From positions 124,001 to 188,000 of the forward strand of contig CAWHMS010000004.1 of the NCBI GenBank assembly GCA_963830495.1: 64,000 nucleotides of DNA, given 5' to 3'. The translations under genes and the position numbers were made by a program. The stretch's first letter is position 1; each line of letters starts with the position of its first letter. This document shows, piece after piece, positions 25,750-32,919 of this stretch. Under the pieces are notes generated by a model that saw only the letters and a list, made by a program, of their open reading frames with translations, was not told where the DNA came from and made no database searches. Source of the DNA: CAWHMS01 sp963830495. GTDB lineage: Bacteria; Actinomycetota; Actinomycetes; Propionibacteriales; Nocardioidaceae.

Positions 25750-26575
25750 CGCTCAGCCCGCTCGGCACGTCGGCACCGCCACCCGCCGCGGAAAGATCCG
25801 ACCAGGCCGGGGCCAGGACCCCGATCCGGTCGGATCCCGGCGCGAGCGGCGCGAGCGGCGCGAGCCGCTCCAGCCGCCACAGCTGCCACGCCTCGCGCCC
25901 GAACGACTCGGCCAACAGGACGAGCGCCGCCCCCACGAGCGTGGTTTCCCACGCGCCCGGCAGCAGGTCCGCCGCCACGACGGTGAGCACCACGCCTTGC
26001 GCCGCCGCCACCACCTTGCACCAGTCTCGAGGTGGCACGGTGCCTCGTAGCCACGGCCAGACCCAGCCGGCTGCCACGAACGCGTAGCGGGCCGCACCGA
26101 TCACGACCACCCACCACCCCAGCTCCCGGCCGACGTACAGGCTGAGCACCAGGATCAGCAGCGCGTCGGTCTCGAGGTCGAAGCGCGCGCCGAGCGTCGA
26201 GACCGAGCCGGTCAGTCTGGCGACAAGGCCGTCGACGCAGTCCAGCGTCAGTGCGACGGCGGCGAGCACCACCAGCGTGGGGCCGACGCGAGACTCGTAG
26301 GTGAGCGCGGCTGCCGTCAGGGCGGCAACGCCGCAGCTCAGGACCAGCCGGGTCAGCGTCACCCGATCTGCCGGGCTCAGCCGCGCGCGGCCGTGGTGCG
26401 CCAGGCTGCGGGTCAGCAGCAGACAGCCAGCAACGCCCGCGGCGAGGCCGGTCGCCCACCCCACCTGACCGAGCTCGGCCGTCGGCGAGATGAGCGCCAG
26501 CAGCGCCACCACGCCCAGCGGGCCGACGGTCGGCCCGGGCAAGACGAGCGGCTGCTGCGGTTGAACCCGTGGCAC
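25742..26575 (-). CDS. CDP-alcohol phosphatidyltransferase family protein
   Basis: 277 residues from GTG 26575 with SD GGAGG 4 nt upstream. The catalytic signature D-x2-DG-x2-AR-x8-G-x3-D-x3-D is present as DCVDGLVARLTGSVSTLGAR followed by FDLETDALL. About eight hydrophobic helices surround it. Such enzymes move a phosphatidyl or phospho-alcohol group from a CDP-alcohol to a second alcohol. The acceptor cannot be read. It is divergent from the dehydrogenase of the pterin-like operon and coupled to the sulfatase-like gene downstream. Confidence 0.9.
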   Translation of the reverse strand: MPRVQPQQPLVLPGPTVGPLGVVALLALISPTAELGQVGWATGLAAGVAGCLLLTRSLAHHGRARLSPADRVTLTRLVLSCGVAALTAAALTYESRVGPTLVVLAAVALTLDCVDGLVARLTGSVSTLGARFDLETDALLILVLSLYVGRELGWWVVVIGAARYAFVAAGWVWPWLRGTVPPRDWCKVVAAAQGVVLTVVAADLLPGAWETTLVGAALVLLAESFGREAWQLWRLERLAPLAPLAPGSDRIGVLAPAWSDLSAAGGGADVPSGLSDA

Positions 26576-26576
26576 C

Positions 26577-26632
26577 GTGCCTCCGTGTCTAGGGATACGT
26601 GTCGAGGGATACGTGTGGAGCGATACGACAGA
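26577..26632. repeat. 14-bp direct repeats in the divergent promoter region
   Basis: Successive 14-bp units start at 26591 (AGGGATACGTGTCG), 26605 (AGGGATACGTGTGG) and 26619 (AGCGATACGACAGA). A weaker copy may precede them at 26577. The strict 14-bp period between two divergent operons suggests a regulator-binding array; no palindrome within a unit is obvious. Confidence 0.5.
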
Positions 26633-26684
26633 AGTACGGCTGGCAGGCGGCTTCGGTTCAGCCGACGAGAGGCAGGGTGAGCCT

Positions 26685-27686
26685 GTGGGGGAGCAGAGTC
26701 GCGCAGGGCAACACCAGGTCCAGGCGTTCTGGCTGACGGCGCCCGGCACCGGTGAGATCAGACCGGCGGCGCTGCCGACGCGAGGCCGCACCGACGTACT
26801 CGTCCGCACGATCTGCTCAGGGGTGAGCCGCGGCACCGAGTCGCTCGTCTTCAGGGGCGGGGTCCCGCCGGACCAGCACGCCGCCATGCGCGCCCCCTTC
26901 CAGGAGGGCGACTTCCCCGCTCCGGTCAAGTATGGCTACCTCAACGTCGGGGTCGTCGACGCGGGGCCGGACAGCCTTCTCGGTCGCCGGGTCTTCTGCT
27001 TGTTCCCGCACCAGACTCGCTACGTCGTGCCCGCCGAGGCGGTCGTCGTCGTACCCGACGACGTACCTTCCGCACGTGCCGTGCTGGCCGGCACGGTCGA
27101 GACCGCCGTCAACGCGCTCTGGGATGCCGCCCCCCTCGTCGGTGACCGGGTGAGCGTGGTGGGTGCGGGCATGGTCGGGTGCTGCACGGCGCGGCTGCTC
27201 GCCGGGATCCCTGGCCTGGAGGTCGAGCTGGTCGACATCGACCGGGAGCGAGCCAAGGTGGCCGCCGCCCTCGGGGTCGGATTCGCCGCGCCTGACGACG
27301 CACGCGACGGGCGCGACCTGGTGCTGCACTCGAGCGCCACCGCCGCCGGGCTGCAGCTGTCCCTCGGCCTGCTCCGGCCGGAGGGCACCGTCGTCGACCT
27401 GAGCTGGTACGGCGACGCCGACGTGCGGCTCTCGCTCGGAGGCGCCTTCCACTCGGGGCGGCTGGCGATCCGGGCCAGTCAGGTCGGCACCGTCTCGCCG
27501 CGTCGCCGCGACTCCCGCTCGACTCGCGATCGGCTGGCGCTGGCTCTCGACCTCCTGCGTGACCCCGCCTTCGACGCGTTGCTGACCGGGACGTCGGACT
27601 TCGGCGAGCTGCCCCATGTCATGGCACGGCTGGCCGCGGGCGAGCTGCCCGGGCTCTGCCACACGATCACCTACGAGGGGGCGTGA
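26685..27686 (+). CDS. zinc-binding-dehydrogenase-like (MDR) oxidoreductase
   Basis: 333 residues from GTG 26685. MDR fold: an N-terminal catalytic part with TICSGVSRGTESLVF, and a Rossmann motif VSVVGAGMVGCCTARLLAG around residue 150. The usual structural-zinc Cys cluster is absent, as in many secondary-metabolism members. It probably oxidises or reduces a polyol or sugar intermediate. First gene of a tightly packed operon: its TGA overlaps the next ATG (TGATG). An upstream GTG (26577) would place the 14-bp repeats inside the gene and is less likely. Confidence 0.82.
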   Translation: MGEQSRAGQHQVQAFWLTAPGTGEIRPAALPTRGRTDVLVRTICSGVSRGTESLVFRGGVPPDQHAAMRAPFQEGDFPAPVKYGYLNVGVVDAGPDSLLGRRVFCLFPHQTRYVVPAEAVVVVPDDVPSARAVLAGTVETAVNALWDAAPLVGDRVSVVGAGMVGCCTARLLAGIPGLEVELVDIDRERAKVAAALGVGFAAPDDARDGRDLVLHSSATAAGLQLSLGLLRPEGTVVDLSWYGDADVRLSLGGAFHSGRLAIRASQVGTVSPRRRDSRSTRDRLALALDLLRDPAFDALLTGTSDFGELPHVMARLAAGELPGLCHTITYEGA

Positions 27687-28084
27687 TGTTCAGCCTCACA
27701 GTTCGCGACCACGTGATGGTCGCGCACAGCTTCCGGGGTGAGGTGTTCGGTCCGGCGCAGCGGTTGCACGGGGCGACGTACGTCGTCGACGCGACCTTCT
27801 CCCGCCCCACCCTGGACGACGACAACCTGGTCGTCGACATCGGCCGGGCCGGCAGTGCGCTGAAGGCGGTGCTGGCCGAGCTCAACTACAGAAACCTCGA
27901 CGACGAGCCGGCCCTCGCTGGCATTAACACCTCAACGGAGGCGCTGGCCAAGGTGATCGCCGACCGGCTGACCGCTCGGATCGGCGAGGGAGAGCTGGGC
28001 CGCGGCGCTCGTGACCTGGTCCGGCTGGCCGTGACATTGCACGAGTCGCATGTCGCGTGGGCGAGCTACGAGCGGGACCTGTGA
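27686..28084 (+). CDS. 6-pyruvoyltetrahydropterin synthase homologue lacking zinc/catalytic residues
   Basis: 132 residues with the T-fold pattern, but the active site is altered. The zinc motif that normally reads HGH is LHGATY, the catalytic Cys region is replaced (GEVFGPAQR), and only the first His (VAHSF) and the HG histidine remain. Pterin-contacting elements persist: NLDDEP, TSTEALAKVIAD, and Glu in LHESHVAWASY. This matches SCO 6650 of Streptomyces coelicolor, known for lacking zinc and PTPS activity while keeping a pterin pocket (from memory). It overlaps the glycosyltransferase start as GTGA. Confidence 0.85.
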   Translation: MFSLTVRDHVMVAHSFRGEVFGPAQRLHGATYVVDATFSRPTLDDDNLVVDIGRAGSALKAVLAELNYRNLDDEPALAGINTSTEALAKVIADRLTARIGEGELGRGARDLVRLAVTLHESHVAWASYERDL

Positions 28085-29169
28085 GCGGCGTCCACGTCGT
28101 CGTCCCGGACACGGTCGAAGACCCGCACCGCCCCAGCGGCGGCAACGTGTACGACCGCCGGCTCTCCGAGGCGCTCGGCCGCCTCGGCTGGTCGGTTCGG
28201 GTGCACCCGATGCCGGGTCCGTGGCCCGAGGGCAGTGGCCGTGCCCGCTTCGCGCTCGCGCGGAAGTTGGAGGCGCTCCCGACCGGAGGCGTCGTCGTGG
28301 TCGACGGGCTGGTCGGATCGGGCGCACCGGAAGTGCTGGTGCCCGCGTCGTATCGGCTTCGACTCGTCGCGCTCGTGCACATGCCGCTCGGCAGCGTCGA
28401 CGCGGAGCCGGCGCATGCGGTGCGGGTACGCGAACGCGAGCGCACCGTGCTGGAGTGCTGCGCCGCCGTCGTTGCCACCAGCCACTGGTCACGGCGCTGG
28501 CTGCTCGACCAGTACGGCCTTCGGTCCAGCTCCGTCGTCGTTGCCGAGCCTGGCGTCGACCCGGCGGCGCCGGCCGAGGGTACGACGTCCCGGGGCAGCC
28601 TGCTCTGTGTCGGCGCGGTCACTCCGCTCAAGGGCCACGACGTGCTCGTCGACGCGTTGGCGGGGATTCGTGACCTCGCCTGGACCTGCACCTGCGTCGG
28701 CTCGACCACTGTCGATCCCTGCTTCGCCCGCAAGCTGGCGTGGGCCGCCCGGCTGCACGGCATCGGCGAGCGGGTGCACTTCTGCGGCCCGCTCGCCGGC
28801 GAACAGCTGGACGCGGCCTACGCAGCGGCCGACCTGCTCGTGCTCCCCTCCCGCGCCGAGAGCTACGGCATGGTGGTCACCGAAGCGCTGGGACGTGCAC
28901 TGCCGGTCATCGCGAGCGACGTGGGCGGCGTCTCGGAGGCACTCAGCGGGCGGGCCCGGCTCGAGCCCGGCATTCTCGTCCGGCCAGACGACCCGGCCGC
29001 ACTCGCGAGTGCGTTGCGCCGCTGGCTGACGGATCCTCGGCTCGGCGTTGAGCTGCGCCGTCGAGCCAGGGCGCGGCGAGCCCACCTGGTGTCGTGGTCG
29101 ACCACCGCCGCGCAGGTGGCGCAGGTCTTGACCGCTGCGGCCGCCGTTCCGGCCGAAGGACGACGTTGA
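28081..29169 (+). CDS. GT4-family glycosyltransferase
   Basis: 362 residues, GT-B fold. N-terminal VVVPDTVEDPHRPSGGNVYD holds the acceptor-site Gly loop. The donor-site signature is RAESYGMVVTEALGRALPVI (E-x7-E). The middle segment reads VGAVTPLKGHDVLVDALAGI. It transfers a sugar from a nucleotide-sugar donor; nothing fixes sugar or acceptor. The GTG start overlaps the previous stop (GTGA). In context it may glycosylate the pyrimidine or pterin product of the operon. Confidence 0.9.
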   Translation: MSGVHVVVPDTVEDPHRPSGGNVYDRRLSEALGRLGWSVRVHPMPGPWPEGSGRARFALARKLEALPTGGVVVVDGLVGSGAPEVLVPASYRLRLVALVHMPLGSVDAEPAHAVRVRERERTVLECCAAVVATSHWSRRWLLDQYGLRSSSVVVAEPGVDPAAPAEGTTSRGSLLCVGAVTPLKGHDVLVDALAGIRDLAWTCTCVGSTTVDPCFARKLAWAARLHGIGERVHFCGPLAGEQLDAAYAAADLLVLPSRAESYGMVVTEALGRALPVIASDVGGVSEALSGRARLEPGILVRPDDPAALASALRRWLTDPRLGVELRRRARARRAHLVSWSTTAAQVAQVLTAAAAVPAEGRR

Positions 29170-29240
29170 ACCAGATGCGCTGTCCGCGCGTATGGCTAGG
29201 CAAGGCGCGGCTGCGCCGATCGTGTCGGCCGCCCTCTGGT

Positions 29241-30260
29241 ATGCGGGAACCAGCGGATCGGAGCATCGTGCACGGCACATCGGTGTGGAGGTGGGTTCGC
29301 CTCGGTGGGGGTGCGGTGATCATCGGCGCCCTCCTTCTGCACGTGGGCGGCGATCCCTTCGTCGACGGACTGCGGCACACGACCCCGCAGGCTGCGGCAA
29401 TCGCGATGGCGATCACGTTGCTCACGACGGTGTGCTGCGCATGGCGCTGGTCGCTCGTCGCCGGCCGCCTCGGGGTGTCACTTCCGCTGGCGTCGGCGGT
29501 GGCGGCGTACTACCGGTCGCAGTTCGTCAACGCCACCCTGCCGGGCGGCGTGCTCGGAGACGTCCATCGGGCGGTCCGACACGGCCGCGAGGTCGGCCAC
29601 CTCGGCGTCGGAGTGCGGGGAGTCGGCTGGGAGCGAGCCATCGGGCTGGTGGTGTACGTCGCCGGCGCGACCGTCGTGCTGCTGGCGTCGTCGGTGCTGC
29701 ACGTGGCGATCGTCGTCACCGTGGTCGGCGTTGGCGGGGTGGCGCTCGCCGTCGTGCTGGCGAATCACCCGCTGCTGCGCGGCTCGGGTCGCTGGGCCTG
29801 GCCGTTCCGGTTCCTGGCGACCGACGCTCGGCTGATCCTCGGGGCGGGCGGCCCGCGGTGGGAAGTCGTGCTCGCCTCGTTGGTGCCGGCGATCGGACAC
29901 ACCGGGATCTTCGTGCTCGCCGCTCGCGCCGCCGGGGTGTCGACACCGCTGGCCGAGCTGGTACCCGTGGCGATGGTCGTGCTCGTCGCGACGGTGATCC
30001 CGGTGAACGTCGCCGGCTGGGGGCCGCGCGAGGCGACCGCGGCCGGTGCACTCGCCACCGTCGGTGTCGCTGCTGACCTGGGGGTGACCGTGGCCGTCGG
30101 GTACGGCGTACTCGCGCTCATCGCCACGCTGCCCGGCGCGCTGCTCCTGCTGCTGCCGCGGCGAACGGTCCACGCCCCCGCTCCGCCGACACCGGCCGCC
30201 CTGCCTGGCGCGCGCACCGGCACCGTCGCCGTCACCGTGGGAGGAGCCGGCCGTGGCTGA
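29241..30260 (+). CDS. flippase-like membrane protein (LPG-synthase TM domain, UPF0104)
   Basis: About 339 residues from ATG 29241; the start is uncertain because no good SD is present, and a GTG near 29267 with GGAG is an alternative. Seven or eight hydrophobic helices. Family segments are the FVNATLPGGVLGDVHRAV motif and NVAGWGPREATAAGALATVG. Relatives of the lysylphosphatidylglycerol synthetase membrane domain are often lipid-linked substrate flippases. Its stop overlaps the RibD-like start by 8 nt, which has SD GAGGAG inside this gene. Confidence 0.85.
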   Translation: MREPADRSIVHGTSVWRWVRLGGGAVIIGALLLHVGGDPFVDGLRHTTPQAAAIAMAITLLTTVCCAWRWSLVAGRLGVSLPLASAVAAYYRSQFVNATLPGGVLGDVHRAVRHGREVGHLGVGVRGVGWERAIGLVVYVAGATVVLLASSVLHVAIVVTVVGVGGVALAVVLANHPLLRGSGRWAWPFRFLATDARLILGAGGPRWEVVLASLVPAIGHTGIFVLAARAAGVSTPLAELVPVAMVVLVATVIPVNVAGWGPREATAAGALATVGVAADLGVTVAVGYGVLALIATLPGALLLLLPRRTVHAPAPPTPAALPGARTGTVAVTVGGAGRG

Positions 30261-30960
30261 GCGTCCGTACACCTTGTTGAGCTGCGGGATGTCGATGGAC
30301 GGCTACCTCGACAGCGCGTCCGACGACAGGCTGATGCTGTCCAACGAGGCCGACTTCGACCGGGTCGACGCCGTACGGGCGAGCTGCGACGCGATCCTGG
30401 TGGGCGCCTCGACCGTCCGCAAGGACAATCCTCGGCTGCACGTCCGCGACCAGGCTCGCATCGCGATGCGGGTGGCCAGCGGGCAGACACCAACACCGGT
30501 CAAGGTGACGGTCACGAGCCACGGTCGGCTCGACCCAGCCTCGCGGTTCTTCACGACCGGAGCGTGCGACAAGCTCGTCTACTGCACCAGCGACGCGTAT
30601 GGCGACACCTGTCGGCGGCTGGGCTCGGTGGCCACCGTGGTCGACGGCGGGGCAGCAGTGGACGTGGCCGGGCTCAGCGAGGACCTGCATGAGCGCGGCG
30701 TACGGCGCTTGATGGTCGAGGGCGGCGGCAGCATGAACACGCAGTTCCTCACCGCCAACCTCGCCGACGAGCTGCAGCTCGTCGTAGCCCCGCTCTTCGT
30801 CGGCGACTCCCGAGCCCGCCGCTTCGTCGGCGACGGGGCGTTTCCCTGGCACCCGGAGCGGCGCGCGACACTGGCGGAGGTGCGCGGCATCGGTGACGTC
30901 GTGCTGCTTCGCTATGCGCTGTCCCCGCGCTTCCACGGTGCTGAGGTGGGGGCGCGGTGA
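30253..30960 (+). CDS. RibD C-terminal-domain reductase
   Basis: 235 residues. The family is NADPH-dependent reductase of ribosylaminopyrimidines. Motifs: CGMSMDGYLDSASDDRL at the N-terminus, DAILVGASTVRKDNPRL, and VRRLMVEGGGSMNTQFL. No cytidine-deaminase-type domain is present, so reduction would occur without the deamination of the bacterial riboflavin pathway. GTG 30253 has SD GAGGAG. The stop overlaps the GTP cyclohydrolase start (GTGA). Confidence 0.92.
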   Translation: MAERPYTLLSCGMSMDGYLDSASDDRLMLSNEADFDRVDAVRASCDAILVGASTVRKDNPRLHVRDQARIAMRVASGQTPTPVKVTVTSHGRLDPASRFFTTGACDKLVYCTSDAYGDTCRRLGSVATVVDGGAAVDVAGLSEDLHERGVRRLMVEGGGSMNTQFLTANLADELQLVVAPLFVGDSRARRFVGDGAFPWHPERRATLAEVRGIGDVVLLRYALSPRFHGAEVGAR

Positions 30961-31685
30961 GACGGCGGCCATGTGGCCCGGCGGATCACGAGGTCGTGGC
31001 CGAGAGCAGTGCCGGCTGCCTGCCCCAGGCAACCCTGCGTACGCAGTTGATGGTGCCGCTGCGGTACGCCGACGGCTTCTCGACCACCGCGCGGATCTTC
31101 ACGTTCGACGGGCTCGTCGACGGTCGCGAACACCTCGCGCTCGGGCTCGGCGACCGCGCCGGCACCGTCCCCCGCGCCGACGTTGCCGCACCGACGCTCG
31201 TGCGGTTGCACAGCGAGTGCCTCACGGGTGACGTGCTGGGGAGTCGGCGCTGCGACTGCGGACCACAGCTGCACGAGGGGGTACGGCGCATCTCCGCCGC
31301 CGGTGGCTACCTGCTGTACCTCCGTCAGGAGGGCCGTGGGATCGGCCTCTACGCCAAGCTGGACGCTTATGCTCTGCAGGACGTCGGCCTGGACACCTAC
31401 GAGGCCAACCTGTCACTGGGGTATGGACACGACGAGCGCGACTACACCGTCGCAGCGCAGATGCTGCACGCTCTCGGGGTTGGTCGGGTGGCGCTGCTGA
31501 GCAACAACCCGGACAAGGCCGACCAGCTGCATCGGCTCGGTGTCACGGTGGCCGAGCAGGTGCCGACCGGGGTCTATCTCTCGACCGCGAACGCGCGCTA
31601 CCTCGACGCGAAGGCGCAGCGGGGTGGCCACACGCTCGACGTACTCGGCCTGAACGGGCTGCCCGCGGCCTCACCGGCGGGCTAG
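30957..31685 (+). CDS. ribA: GTP cyclohydrolase II
   Basis: 242 residues. It opens the imidazole ring of GTP, releasing formate and pyrophosphate, to give a diaminopyrimidinone phosphate. Zinc cysteines C88, C99 and C101 are visible in HSECLTGDVLGSRRCDCG, and the catalytic stretch RQEGRGIGLYAKLDAYALQD is complete, with the Tyr at 138 that corresponds to E. coli Tyr105. In S. coelicolor SCO6655 that position is Met and the reaction stops at the formylated product (from memory). No DHBP synthase domain. Last gene of the operon. Confidence 0.95.
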   Translation: MRRRPCGPADHEVVAESSAGCLPQATLRTQLMVPLRYADGFSTTARIFTFDGLVDGREHLALGLGDRAGTVPRADVAAPTLVRLHSECLTGDVLGSRRCDCGPQLHEGVRRISAAGGYLLYLRQEGRGIGLYAKLDAYALQDVGLDTYEANLSLGYGHDERDYTVAAQMLHALGVGRVALLSNNPDKADQLHRLGVTVAEQVPTGVYLSTANARYLDAKAQRGGHTLDVLGLNGLPAASPAG

Positions 31686-31740
31686 CTAGCCGCGGCGGCA
31701 CTCGACGCCCGCTGTCGCCGGCAACGGGGAGGATGGCCCC

Positions 31741-32817
31741 ATGGGCCGGTGGGTGTTGCACGTGGACATGGACCAATTCCTCGCCGCGGTCGAGGTGCTC
31801 CGCCGGCCGGACTTGGCAGGCCAGCCGGTGGTCGTCGGTGGCCGCGGTGACCCAACCGAGCGCGCGGTGGTCTCGACGGCGTCGTACGAGGCACGTCAGT
31901 TCGGCATCCGATCCGGGATGCCGCTGAAGACGGCGGTACGCCGATGCCCCGACGCGGTCTTCCTGCCGGTCGACTTCCCCGTCTACGAGGCGGCATCGGC
32001 TCGCGTCATGGAGACCCTGCGGGCGTTCCCCGGCACGGTGGTGGAGCTGTTGGGCTGGGACGAGGCATTCGTCGGCATCGAGACCGACGACCCCGAGAGC
32101 ACCGCCCGAGCACTGCAGGCCGCTGTGCTGGACGCCACCCGGTTGCACTGCTCGATCGGCATCGGCGACACCAAGGTGCGGGCCAAGATCGCGACCGAGT
32201 TCGGCAAGCCGCGCGGCGTCTACCGGCTGACCCGCGACAACTGGATGGAGGTGATGGGCGATCGTCCGACGAAGGCGCTGTGGGGTGTCGGCACCCGCAT
32301 CGCGGCGCGGCTGGCCGGCCTCGGGATCCACACCGTGCGCGATCTCGCGACGGCCTCGGAGGAACCGCTCATCGCCGAGTTCGGTCCGAACACCGGTCCC
32401 CACTTCCGGCGGCTGGGGCGAGGCGTCAGCAGCGCGACCGTCGACGACACGCCGTGGGTTCCGCGTGCCCACGGACGCGAGACGACGTACCAGCAGAACC
32501 TCGTCACCGCCGAGGAGATCGCCGGTGCCCTTCGGGAGCTGGCCGATCAGGTGGTCGACGACATCCGACTGGAGGGCAGGCCGTGCGCTCGTGTCCACCT
32601 CAAGGTGCGGTTCGCGCCGTTCTTCACCTTCACCAAGGTGCGCAAGCTACCGGAGCCGACGTACGACGCAGGGCTGATCGCGCAGACGGCGCTCGCGCTG
32701 CTCGCCAAGCTCGAGGACGACCGACCGATTCGGCTGCTCGGGGTCCGAGCCGAGATGGTTCCTCCCGAAGGCGGCTACGACCCCCCTCGTACCCACGGGC
32801 GTCGCGGCGGCCCCTGA
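31741..32817 (+). CDS. dinB: Y-family DNA polymerase IV, DinB2 type
   Basis: 358 residues. Catalytic acids: D9 in HVDMDQFLAAVE and D107-E108 in LLGWDEAFVGIE. The steric-gate position is Leu14 instead of the aromatic residue usual in DinB. DinB2 of mycobacteria has the same Leu14 and incorporates ribonucleotides readily (established). The DNA-binding HhH segment is LWGVGTRIAARLAGLG. No C-terminal beta-clamp motif QLxLF was seen. ATG 31741 has SD GGGGAGG. It is not part of the ribA operon (55-nt gap). Confidence 0.93.
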   Translation: MGRWVLHVDMDQFLAAVEVLRRPDLAGQPVVVGGRGDPTERAVVSTASYEARQFGIRSGMPLKTAVRRCPDAVFLPVDFPVYEAASARVMETLRAFPGTVVELLGWDEAFVGIETDDPESTARALQAAVLDATRLHCSIGIGDTKVRAKIATEFGKPRGVYRLTRDNWMEVMGDRPTKALWGVGTRIAARLAGLGIHTVRDLATASEEPLIAEFGPNTGPHFRRLGRGVSSATVDDTPWVPRAHGRETTYQQNLVTAEEIAGALRELADQVVDDIRLEGRPCARVHLKVRFAPFFTFTKVRKLPEPTYDAGLIAQTALALLAKLEDDRPIRLLGVRAEMVPPEGGYDPPRTHGRRGGP

Positions 32818-32848
32818 GCGCGCCCACAGGGCAATCGCGACCGGGCAC

Positions 32849-32878
32849 TTGACGTCGCCCGCAGGACGGCGCTCTATG
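32849..32878 (+). promoter_or_regulatory. possible promoter of the MMPL gene
   Basis: TTGACG (32849-32854) is a good -35; TCTATG (32873-32878) is a modest -10 at 18-nt spacing. The gene's ATG (32920) follows at a sensible distance with its own SD. Supported only by pattern. Confidence 0.35.
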
Positions 32879-32919
32879 GAGGGAGGGGGCAGACCAATCA
32901 GCGGCTGGAAGGGACGGCT

